Below, one piece after another: positions 17,561 to 29,300 of a stretch of 64,000 nucleotides of DNA. The DNA is from Hirudinaria manillensis. Taxonomy: Eukaryota; Annelida; Clitellata; Hirudinida; Hirudinidae. A program made the position numbers and the translations under genes. Each line of letters begins with the position of its first letter. Positions within the stretch are counted from its first letter, which is position 1. The stretch is from assembly GCA_034509925.1 (NCBI GenBank), contig CM067528.1, positions 4,209,001 through 4,273,000 on the forward strand, read 5' to 3'. The notes beneath the pieces are model-generated. The model saw only the letters and a program-made list of their open reading frames with translations. It was not told the origin of the DNA and did not search any database.

Positions 17561-20500
17561 TCAAAGAAAATTATTTTTAACTACATTCACAATTCCATCT
17601 AAATGAAAATCGATGTTGTCCATCCTTCGATGCAGGCCTTTGACTTCTTGCTGAATGTCTATTTTCATTTGTTTTAATTTCTCTAGAAATGCTTGTTCAT
17701 TCCTGTGTCTTCCATCAAAATGTTGTTCGTTGTCAGAGAAAGGTTTCGGCGCTGCAATGCATCGTTTTAATTCCAATTTCATGTTACTTCGATCGATAGG
17801 CTGCTTCGGAACAGAGATCTGCCTCGATATGGATGGTACTTTGATGGTGATTTCCTCAGAATCGTCGAAGGTAGGATTTACATCTGTTCAATAATTATTA
17901 GTTACCAAATACTAAGCATTGTTTAAATGCTGTTTAGCAATGAAAATATAATTAAAGGACAAATCGTCATACTAAACTTGAGTAGTGTTTCGTCAGTAAT
18001 GCTGTATTTATTTCATCTAGAAGCGACGCGGAATCGCCATCGTCATCGTCACAAAATATGTTGGGGACGCTCAGGTTGGTCTTCTTTTTGGTTTGGGGGG
18101 AAGAATAGTGAACTTGTTCTCCGACTGAGTATTGGCCGTCTCCACTATCGCCGACTTCATGAGATAGCTGCTCAAGTGTTTGGGGCAGTCTTAGACACGG
18201 TTCATTAGAATTCAGCTCTATCGAACTTCGAAATAAACTTTTTCCGTCCAATAGAGTTTTTATTGAATCTGGAGTTTCTCCGAGGCTTTCGATTTCTGTA
18301 AAATTAGGAGATACAGTAAGACTTGGAGATCCTATGAGACTTGGAGATTCAAGCAAAAATTGAGATTCGGCAAAAGTGGATGTTCGCCTGAGATATGCAG
18401 CCTTTTTCAATCTCGAAAAGAGGCCTTTTCCAGAATTTGTAGTGGCCAGTAACTGGTCGTCCCTGAAACTTTTGGCCGGGTCCATGTGATAAGAATCGAA
18501 GAAAGATGGTCTGGAAAGGCTCATTTTTCTGAATCTAGAAATTATTTTTCTAACGGGATGACTTTCCGAGAAGTCCAAAGGAGGTTCATTCTTTTTTCGT
18601 TCTTCAAGTTCTCTCTCCTTTGCCATATCGGAAATTTTTCTAAATACAATCTTTCAAATTTTGAAAAAAAAACAACAACTTTATTGCAAGAAGTTCACAA
18701 AACATGTCGCACTTATTTTTACTAACTCTTTTCCTGAGGTTATAAGTTAGTTTGAGTGTCTCTTCAAACACTACTGCAAATTGTTGGTAGAACCTGAGCA
18801 CCTCCATCAACTTATTACTTTTTATTAGATGGAGGTCACAATAGGTTAAGGCCCTCACATTGGCCATGCACTGATTGGCACTCGATTCTATCCAAAACTG
18901 ATCTCCCACAACGTCTCCTTTTGCTTGGTGCAGGATGTAAATAAAGGATGTAAAAATAAGTCAAATAGTTTTTCGAGCTGCAATGCAAGCTGGTGTAAAT
19001 ATTTTCTTAATACTTACTGAGAATTGCCACGATTTGTTCGTCTTGAACAACTTCAAGTGAACCGGTGATGATGAAGCACAAAGAATCCAAACTCTCCCCT
19101 TGATGGAACAGCATATCACCAGGAGCCCAGTGACTCAAAGAAAAGTGCACAGCAAGAGCCCTCAAACATCCTTCGCTGGCCATTTGAAACACCGGGTGTT
19201 CGCTAAAAACGTGTCTGTTAAGATGGACACATATGTCAGCTTTCAAATCGGCAGGACAGTAATTCAAAACCTGCAAGAAGGAATTTATAAATTTATAAAA
19301 AATTTAATTACATAAACATTTCTAATATTTAAGTGAATACTTTATCCGAATCAATTCCTTTGTCGATGGACCACGTTGATATGACGTAATCGATCACTCT
19401 TTCGCCCAGTGGTTTTGGCACATTGTGCAGCTCCATAAAATCTTTGACGTCCTTCAGCATTTGGTGATAGCGTCCAGTCGATGAATACATTTGCTGGAAT
19501 ATTGTCGTGACGTTGCCAAAAATAGTTGCATAGAAAAGTGCTGGAATAAGTTTTTATTTTTACATATCAAAAGCAAATCGATACCAAGATATCTTAGTTA
19601 AAGGAAGATACTGACATCCTAAGATCATCATGCAGATTGTGAATATCTTCTCGTATTCGCTCGAAGGCGAGATGTTTCCGAAGCCGACGCTTGTCATGCA
19701 GGAGAGCGTATAGTACAAGGCCGAATAGTAAGACATGGCATCCGAAGGGCCTCCTATCCACTCTGATTCACCTTCACTTTCGTTGACGAAAACGTACGCT
19801 GCCTCGGTCTCTTTTCCAAGACGTTGAAGCCAGCTGTATTGAACGCCATTGGATGCTTCGTAGCTCCCGATTGTGAACCAAATGCAGGCAAACCAGTGGG
19901 CGATCAGTGCGAACATGACGATCAGTAAAACGAGTACTGCTGCTCCGTACTCTATGTACTGATCTAATTTACGTGCCACCCTCCCCAGCCTCAGAAGTCG
20001 AACCACCTTGAGGGCGTTGAAAAGATTGCTAACGTTCTAAAGAAAGAAAACATAAATATAATTAGCTTTGTCTATGGCAATTATCAGCGAAACAGTTCGC
20101 AATTAGGATATCATTCGTAAACCTCTGTGGCATCAGGAAATGCATTGAAGGCGTCATAAGGCAGGCAAGAAAGCAAGTCTATAGCGAACCAGCTTTTGAG
20201 GTAATTTATTCTTATCACTGCTGGATCGGAAACCACTTCTCCTCCTGGTCCTACAAAGGTCATGTGGAAATTCAGCATGATGTCAATGAAGAATACGATA
20301 TCCACCACACTGTCGATGACTAGAATCGGTACGCTATCCATCGTCTTGCCCTGGAAAGCCGCGTTGTAGGGCACCATGACTGCGGTGTAAAAGGTCAAGA
20401 TCAAAATGATCCAATCCCAAATAGACTTAAAAGAAGAGTGATGGAGTAGAATATTAGCCGGAGTTCTCGGCACTTCTTGGCAGTATCTTGGCACACTTTG

Positions 20501-21453
20501 ATCATTGGGAAACAGCCCGTCCTAAGTGGAAATATTTTTTTATATATTTTTCCTAAATCCAATTTGATCTGATTGCAATTTTAGCAGGGAATATTTCAAA
20601 CCTTAAGTGTATGGAAACCATGGATACGCTGAAGATCGAAGTTTGAAGAAAATATCGGAGACACAGGTGACATCCCTGTTTGATAGAAAGAAGGATGCTT
20701 TGCCATGCTCCTTGACACCGTCCTCGCCAGGCGAACCAACATGCTCAGAGATGTCACTTGTAAAAATATTTTAAAAGCGTGTTGTCAGCATCTAGTTTTT
20801 AGGTCTACAGTTTTCTTATTGAAAACGTTACTTTTGCTTGTATCACCATCCATAACCATCTTCTGAGCTGTTATATCCTTGAAAGTGATCAGAAGAAGAG
20901 TTATCAATTCCTGATCGTTTTTTATCCACGTTATACAGGTGCGAAGCCATATAGGAGTTCCTGGTGGTTATCATTTTTAAATTGACATTAAAAAAACACT
21001 TACGAGTTTGATTCGAATAACTTTAGAAGGATTTATTTTAAATAGAAGCTCTTTTAATCTTGAAATGATTGCATTCACGATTAGGTGAAAAGAAAATGCT
21101 TGCCATCTTTCCGGTAAAACTGAATTTCAAGAGTTTCCTGGGTTTTTCCCTCGAAGATCATCTTTAATCGTTCGATGGTCGCTTGATCAGTCAGCTCTCC
21201 TTGCATGAAGGAACAAATGGCCTCTTCGTGCATCAGGTCCAATCTGTCGTATCCTGTCAGCTGGCAAAAGCTCGGATCGCAGAAGATAATGGGAAATCTT
21301 TTGATTCGGGCGTTGGCCAAGAGAAACTGGCATTCTGTACAATCAAATTAACGAATTACAGCATTGATGAGGTAGGTAACGTTATCATTACGTTGGTTGG
21401 ATGTTATCCTGATAACATTCTCAATGAATGTGTTTTGGGGAGCTAGGAGGCCC
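17561..21453 (-). CDS. eag: EAG-type voltage-gated potassium channel (KCNH1/Kv10 class)
   Basis: Plasma-membrane K+ channel of the ether-a-go-go class that sets neuronal excitability. Exons: 21392-21453, 21104-21334, 20832-20960, 20602-20756, 20123-20521, 19616-20036, 19341-19540, 19018-19270, 18727-18923, 17978-18650, 17561-17883. Only the first short coding exon, before [15 protein letters not shown], is unplaced. In order: PAS cap and PAS domain ([29 protein letters not shown]), S1-S6 with S4 [17 protein letters not shown], selectivity filter SVGFGN, C-linker, cyclic-nucleotide-binding homology domain ([19 protein letters not shown]), [10 protein letters not shown] plus [12 protein letters not shown], and a C-terminal tetramerising coiled coil ([17 protein letters not shown]). 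The tail is shorter than in fly Eag. The intron after 21104 uses a GC donor. SVGFGN and the eag-specific C-terminal signature separate it from Erg and Elk. Confidence 0.95.
21102..21103 (-). other. GC splice donor (GC-AG intron) in eag
   Basis: The exon ending AAAGATG is followed by GCAAGC rather than GT. The next exon starts at 20960 after CACCAG. Only this junction gives the conserved reading KDG|TPIWL seen in Eag PAS domains, with correct 1/2 phase. Retaining the sequence hits a stop 21 nt into the intron. Confidence 0.75.
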
Positions 21454-23468
21454 CTGCGAGACAAAACTATCGGATGAATTGTTACGGCTTAACGTGAATT
21501 TCTCTATTTGGAATATTTTTTCCTGCAGAACCAAAATTTCTTTCAAGTGAACACATCAATGCATAGCTTATTTGCTTTAGTCTTGACCACTACGATACCG
21601 GTGCATATATATTGCAGAGCAGAAACAACGGACTAATTATTATTCCGTGGAAAACGGAAAGAGGATGGAAATGAAACATCAAACAATGATGGAACACGTG
21701 GATCATCTCAGGTGTGTAATTAAATTCATGCAGCTGGAACAAACGAGCACAGACGGCATTGAAAATCTGAAATTATTAACGTTAGGATCCTAAATGAAAA
21801 TCAGAATTGTTACGATATTTGATTTTAAAATTGTGTCAATGAATAGCTTTTACCTTCTGCTCTCAAATATTAAGTGAACCGTTTCGATGTTTGGATCGAA
21901 AAAATAAAACTTATTTAATATCCTAGACAAAAATGGAACAATTTTGTGATTGTGATTTCCAGCGACAGAAATGAAACAGCGTCATCTTTTGGAAGAAATA
22001 TTTTTAGCATCACCATCTTCGAGGAATTTTTAAATCTGGCCGCTTGTTACAACGGCATTTTACAAAAAGCTATCAAAATTCTTTGTCGTTCGTGTGGATT
22101 TTAAGTCCAAGTATATTTTTTAAACATTAAAAATATTTTATAAACTGTGGCAAAAAGTAAAATAAGAGGTTCATAATTTCCTAGCACCAGTGCAAATCAT
22201 TCAACGTTCATTTGCAATTTAAGATTTCTCCGAATTAATGAAATTTCTATATAATAAAAATTCATTTTATTTATAATTTTCTTCAACCCAAGATGGCTGG
22301 TCATAATATTATGACGAATCGTAATTAAATTTAAAAATCTTCCATGTGATAAACAAAGTCAAAATCATTCTTTGACCTAGGCCCAGGTTCAAAGGGAAAT
22401 TCCGAGAGGAATCTAACCTAGCTCCCAAGCGTAACAAAAATATCGTGTATGACTCCATTACTAATCATTTAAGTCTATGAACAAGTCTGTTTGCCAATAT
22501 CGATAGTTATTTTTAGTTTCGTTTAAAATACAATAACAATCGATAGCGAGTTCTGTGGGGCGCACCATTTTTTAAAGTTTCCTGATACCACGAGTGCACC
22601 TTCCACAGATACGTAAATGATTTACCGATCATTATTATTAGTATTGTCTCATCTGATTTCACGCTTTATAAAATACGCACCAATTTTGAGAATTACAATT
22701 TACTGTGAGCTTGAATAGCGATTCCACTTCGTGAGTTCCATAAATCCAAAATTTATATGCGACTCAGACTTTTCCTGACCTTGTCTTAATTACAGCGGTG
22801 TTCCATAATCATAAAAAGTTCAAAGGCAGATTCCGCAGATTCTATCCTACTGTGGTAAAGTTACAAATATTAATATAAATCTTCAATTACGTCCTTGGTA
22901 TACGATCGAAATCGAGACTTCTTGGATGAGTTCCCAATAGAATATATTCCCTTAGAGGAAGTAAGCCAATTCCAGCAGAAAATCCACCTGGATGCAGGTC
23001 CACCGCATCACCCTCTTCAAGAATCGGGGCAGGAACATCAAATCTCCCACCATCGTTACATGAGCATCTGGTTCACATGCAACGCAATTAAGCAAACATT
23101 CCTTCGACCAAAGAGCAAAGAACACATCCGAGTAACCCTAAATAGTTTTTATCGATAATTAGGAATTGAATGTGAAACAAACGCCGATTAACACATCTTC
23201 CAATAAGATCACTTTCCGACAGGTGAAGTCCACAAATTTGCCAGTAATTCATTTGCTATAAACATAGGACAAAACAGTTTTAAATTAGATTCGAATTAAG
23301 AACATAAAGATTTCACAAGAACCAGCGGCGCAGTTTCATGTTTAACATTAGAATTGGTCGGACACAGATTGTACAATTAAAATTTCTATACAAGAGGGCA
23401 TCGCAGCTTTAAAAAAAAGATCAGCGGTTTCGTTTCATAATCGAAATCAAAATAGAACAAAAGCTTCG
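21454..23468. other. Region upstream of the eag exons
   Basis: About 2 kb that probably holds the first eag intron, its first exon and/or promoter. I could not identify the expected short exon (Met-Pro-Gly-Gly-Arg-like in flies). On the minus strand about 23062 to 22890 is open for 57 codons and begins with a Cys, but it has no start, signal peptide or recognised motif, so it is not called. Confidence 0.45.
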
Positions 23469-23747
23469 TCATTCGTCGGAGAAGTTTCCTTCACAAATCT
23501 CCACAATTTCCGTCACTCTGAGGCAACAGCTGGAATAGATTTCAGTGGAGTCGGCGTCCCTTCCGCAGTTGTAACATTGCTCGAAGTACGTTTGATTTCC
23601 GCATTCTCCAACGATCTCTATACCCTGCCATCGGCCATTTCTCCGGTTGTTACCGTTTCCATTTTCATTTCCAAGACTTCTACACTCGATATTCAGTAGG
23701 AATTGGACTAGGACTAGCGCAATTATTATATTTCTTTTAGGCAACAT
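23469..23747 (-). CDS. Small secreted cysteine-rich protein, unknown function
   Basis: A single-exon 92-residue frame starting with ATG at 23747. Residues 1-23 look like a signal peptide: a short basic start (MLPKRN) followed by a hydrophobic stretch and Cys-Arg-Ser. A short Asn/Gly-rich linker follows, then a compact domain with six Cys spaced C-x8-C-x2-C-x11-CC-x8-C (GECGNQ, YFEQCYNCGRD, YSSCCLR, EICEGN), ending in acidic residues. That suggests a three-disulfide extracellular peptide such as a hormone-like or matrix peptide. I do not recognise the family and assign no function. Base use resembles neighbouring real exons. It sits alone between eag (same strand) and the ANKRD26-like gene (opposite strand). 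Further exons cannot be ruled out. Confidence 0.7.
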   Translation of the reverse strand: MLPKRNIIIALVLVQFLLNIECRSLGNENGNGNNRRNGRWQGIEIVGECGNQTYFEQCYNCGRDADSTEIYSSCCLRVTEIVEICEGNFSDE

Positions 23748-26377
23748 TTATTCCTGCAACGATGCAATTCTCGATTTGTAAAGGGAAAATGAAAGTCCAG
23801 GAGACTTGAAGTGAAACTCTAGCTTCCAAACGAAAACCTCGTGTCTGTAAATACAACACGAGGGAGCAAACTCACCTATGCTTCTCTGCAAGTATTACTC
23901 AGATAATTTTAGGTTTAAATCCAGACAGTGTGAAAGTCAATTCCATCCACATACTTTTCCTCGCTTAACGTTTGTGACAACTATAAACGGCTTACCAAGA
24001 TAATTATACTCAAAAATCAAGCCTCACCGGGCACGCGGCCAATGTTGAATGTCACTTTACTGCACTTCAGCTCGGAGCCTATTTATTACACAAACACAGA
24101 CGCACGCGCATCTCTCGGCTGCTTTATCATCCAGCAGAGAAACTTTCCGTGCTGGCGAAAATATTCCAAGTTCTCCTTCTCCGCCTCAGACTGTTTATGT
24201 ACTTTCTGGAATGTTTTCTGAAATACTCATTTCTCCGTGGAGCATGGTCGATAGACTCAATTTCCAGGCCTCCTTGTTCACAGAGAGATAGTTACTTCGT
24301 TTAATCGTTTCCTGTTCAATTATCTATTTTATTAATCCATTAAATTTTGTTAGATGCATCCTGCTCCAAAGTTCATATCCGCGTATGCAATCGTAAGGCT
24401 GCCTAGAAATAAAAATTTGCCCTCAACTATACAGTATTCACCCAAGGTATAACTTTGACCTTGTTAATATTACGTTGTAATGAAACTTCTGAAACTGAGG
24501 CATGATAGAACTCATAGTGAGATCATCTATCGGAAGACAATGAGCCGGAACCTCAATGTAAACAAGTCGTAAATGCTCGGCGGAGGCCTAATTTTTTCAC
24601 GTTTTGTTGTCATATCGACATCTTATGCAGAATCATCGTTATTGTACTTTTTTTTTTACACCTGTTTAGTACATAGATACACTATTACGGTACAAAACGT
24701 AATAGCGGTCAATATTGTTGCCCTTTTGCAGTGGAAAATATTTTACTCGAGTCAAGGATTTGCGGAATTTTTCTGCGGATTTTTTTAACCTTAATTTAAA
24801 AAAAATGGGGAGGCAAAAAATAATGATGAGTTGATGCAATCGTCTGTCATGACAGGTATTTTTTCTCCGAATGTTCGCTAAATCCTTGCGTTCGACTTGC
24901 TGAGGTGATTACCAACTTCGAACCTTTTGAGGCGCAATTAACTCATCTTCAGAGAACCCGTGAACTGTTTCTTTTCACGGGGACACGATCAAAAGACAAT
25001 TCCTGAAAGATTTTTTTGCGATAATTCGAAGAAATGACGTGACTAGAGATCCTGTGAATAATTTTATTTTTACATATCAATGTGATTACTATTGTAACAC
25101 TGATTGCTGAATTTTTATAATCGAAGGTCCTTCCGTCCATGAACTTTGATCTTTAAACCAGTCGCTGGCCGGTTTAGAAACCGGTTTTTAGCAGGATGCA
25201 TCACATGATGTTGCTGTATTTTCTAGAGGGCTCGTAACCTGTTGTTCTGGTCTCTAGACTGAGAGAGAATGAAAAACTATGAGCGCTGTCTGTGGAGCAG
25301 TGGAGTTCATGACTATCAGGTGTGATTACAAGATGACGAGAGTCTCGTATTCATCATTACAATTGTTGGTCGACCAAAGGAGAAACTAAAAGTGAACTTA
25401 AAGTAAATATTCATTTTTGTTGCTCGAAGCATCACACAATTAGCCGAATGAGGATACTTCGCAGTGTAATGCTTAAGGTAATATAATACGTGGCGCCCAT
25501 AGAAATTAACAAATTTAAATTGGAGCGCATGTGGCTAGGTCAGGAGGTATATTAGCTCAATACAAATCCTGGGAAACATAACTGGCTCAATGGTATTTAG
25601 AGAATGTCAGAATATGAGCTCCCATGATTTTTTAAGTTTATTGTCGAATAAATAACACGCTTAAATTATAGTTTAAATGTTAGGAGAAAAGGTTCCGTCT
25701 CTATACTGATATTTATTTCCTCCAAAGGCTCCGGCCAAAATTTTACCCTCTGGTTGGTTAGCCTAGGCTCCAATATGTGTCGACCAAACTGTGCAAGACT
25801 CGCCTCTGGACTTAAGAACGCCTACTTAGACGTCACTTTCGTTCAGGACAGAAAAGTCGCCCATAAACCGGTTTTTTAACTGGAAAGTGACTCTGGTTCT
25901 TTCATAATTATCCGCAAGAAATTATTTTCCAAACATCCACTTGCCGTGTTTTAAATGGTTCCACATGTCGATGAAAACCCCACATTTGAAATTTTGGCTT
26001 ATTAACCGCATGATCTGACCTAAGGACACTTTAAGGGTGCCTCAGTGCCTTTTGATGTCTGTCTCAGGCACTTTATTTTTTTTGTAACAATTTGTCTTTT
26101 GTAAAGAGTTGGAATTACAATTGAAAATAATAATAGTAGTAATTGCCACATCATAATTTTCATATGAAATATATAAGTTTTTTTTTAATCTTTAAATTTT
26201 TTTACCATTTTGATAAAATATTATTATTATCGATATATTAGAATATTATGCCATTGTAAATGCATTAATATTTGCATTCAATTAATTCAGCTAATGATAA
26301 AACGGATTTGATCTTATTTGGCGTCTATAGTTACTGCCTTCGGAGTAGGTGCGCTTAGGTCATTCTGGTTCCCGAAG
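23748..26377. other. Divergent intergenic region
   Basis: About 2.6 kb between two genes transcribed away from each other. It should hold both promoters. Open frames at 24049-24291, 24573-24788 and 24949-25140 have no recognisable protein features. No RNA gene or mobile element was recognised. Confidence 0.55.
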
Positions 26378-29300
26378 ATGAAGAAAATTAAACAACTATT
26401 TTCAAGTGCTAAAAATAATTCGGATAATGCTAGTTTTCGCGGAAGTTTGGGGAAACGAAACAGTAGCCTTTCGTCCATAGCTGGACAATCCCCAAATTAC
26501 GATATTAAACCAAAAGATTTGGACAAAATACATAAGGCCGTTCTGAAACAAGATGAGAAAAAAGTAGAATTACTAGCACCAAAATATGTCAATACTAGGG
26601 ATAAAGGAGAAAGGTAGAACATAATTTTCATACACATCATGTGGATAGTGTAAATTTATGCATATGCCTTCATTAGGACACCTCTTCATTTAGCATGTGC
26701 CATTGGAAATGTTGCAATTGTTGAGAAGTTACTGTCATGGAAAGCTTTGATAAATGTGCCTGACAGAGAAAATAAAACTCCTCTTTTCAAGGTTTGTTCA
26801 CTTGATTTGTATTTAACATAACAATATAAATGTTTTTTGTTCAGATAGGCATCTAAAAGATAAATTCTTTAATTAATACGTTTGTAAATTGGATCTACTT
26901 CAGGCAATTGAATGTGGTCATGAAGATTGTGCAAAGCTTCTAATACAAACAAAAGTTGGACTAACAGTGTATGATAAGGATGGCAATTCATGCCTGCACC
27001 ACTTGTGCATTCATGGCATGACTGCATTGATTCCTTTGGTTCTTGATAAACTTACCGTGGCTGATACCGAAAAAAAGAATAAGGTAATATCTTTAGATTT
27101 GATTCCTTTGATCGGATTATCGCAATAAATTTTATTTAAACTACTCAGTTTGGGCAAAACCCTTTGCATCTAGCCATTGAAAAGAACAACGCAGAAGCAA
27201 TTGAAATGTTGCTGAAGAAAGGTGTAAGTCCAAACACCTACAACCAAAACAACATCACTCCTCTCATGATGGCCTGTTATCGAGGACATAAAAACATTGT
27301 GCTTCAGCTTCTCAAGCACGAAGCTGATCCGTCTTTGAAGGATTCTAATGGTTTGGAGATTTATTGGTGCATTTTATCGGGATTGTTTTTTTTTCTCATA
27401 AATTTGTCATTGATTTGAACTTTGTTTTATACCTTTGTGTCTTTTTTTAAATTTAAGAATCATCATAATTACACTCCTTACTGCTAGGAAATGAGAGAAT
27501 ATTAAAGACTAAATGTTTTTATTTATTTCTTTCTTTCTAAATTTTGTTTTTATTTATTTCTAAGTGTTAAATTTCCTTTGATTGAGGCCAAATAATAATG
27601 ATAATAATATAAATAAATTTAAGTAAAAATTGGGGGCAAGTGACACCTGATTCTTAATCGTTAGGAAACACAGCAGCAGATTTGGCCATGAAAATGGGGC
27701 ATGAGGATTGTGTGAAAGAAATTGAATATTTCCATGAGAAGGATGCTGAAGCGAGTGGTTTGAATGAAGAGGAGGAACAAGCAATTGACGGAAGCAACTT
27801 TCGGAGACCTAGCCAGGGTTGATGTCATTAAATAGTCGATTGTCGTAAACCTGATGCCATTAAACAATAGTCAATTGTTCTAACCTGCTAACAGTTTCAC
27901 TGTTTCACTACAAACCTTTCTTTTATTCGCAGGGACAAGGACTGATGAGGCCAAGAAAAGGATGAAGGAGATCGAAGAAAACGAGGAGGATGCTTCGTCG
28001 GACGAGTCTGAGGAAGGGGGAAATGATTTCTATAAAGTTGGTGCTGTTTTTATAGGTTTACTATTACTATTGTTGTTGTTGTTGTCATTGTCGTTATTGT
28101 CATTAAATGTTGTAAACATTATATTAAGTTAAGAATTAATTGAAAATGTCAAAAGTTCAAGTCCTGAAACAACTGCAACAGTTGAAGTAAAGACTGAGAT
28201 TTTATTTTATCTGAAGCCAGTTGTGACAATAACATCAAGATTATGATATCAATGTGAAATGGGAGAATATATCCTGAAATTAGTTTAATTTAATCTTTTT
28301 TTTTCTAATTTAAGGGTAAAGCCAATTTAATGCTTTCCAAAATCCTCAAAGATGACCGCTTGCCATATGGAGCCGAGGGAGGTGAAATTAATGTTTTTTT
28401 TAACTTAATCACTATTTTAGTAGTTTAATTCAACGTCATTTTGCTTTTGGTGCCGAAGGGGATTCAGATCTTGGTGTGCAGTTACCAGTTGCAGACAAAA
28501 TTACTAAGAACATGTTGACAAATCATGATGATGATGAAGAAGAAGAGGATGATGATATGGATGAAGATATCACACCATTGTCTTTGGCAGAAAAGGTGAA
28601 AAATTTCAAATGTTGCTGACAGCTTGTAGCAAACTTGAATTTTGTGTCCATAAAATCTGGAAACATAAGTAAAAATAAATCACTTTAATTTTTATTCTTA
28701 TTGAAATAACATCTTGAATACATCTTCCATCATTTGCAATGCAAACATTAATGCATGAAATAAATTTTTGTTGCCCTCAACATTGGCACATTTATCTTAA
28801 TTAGACTTTGTGGACAGCCTGTGCCATTTAAATTGTAAATTTGGTAAGAATCATTAAGGATTTTACCGATTAAGATGGCAAAATATAGGTTGGCTTAAAA
28901 CTTTTACGTTTATTATTACAAATGTAACGACGTACCTTGAATCTTAGATTTTAATTTTTCTTGCATAAATATTATTTTTTGTTAAATAATATTAAATTGA
29001 TTTTCCATCTTGAACGTACCACAGAAGAAAGAGATCCCTGCTTTGAAAGACCAGATGCAAAGTAAATGGTTCAAAAATTCAGATGAACAGCATATAATTA
29101 CTGTAATTATTATATAACTTATTATGTGGAACTAATTAGAGCTTCAAAACATTAAAACCATTATTGACATAATAATTATGCAGAAGATAATGGTTGTCAT
29201 ATTTTGTTTTACAGTCTTAGAACAATCTGGCAAGATGAACAGTATTAACTTGACCAAAATCCACGAACAGCCCATTATTGCCGGAACTTCCATAAGCAAA

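Noticed and set aside
22890-23062. Minus-strand 57-codon open stretch beginning with a Cys
   Set aside because: No Met or signal peptide, no family recognised, and the upstream acceptor is unclear; the plus-strand frame over the same bases is equally open.
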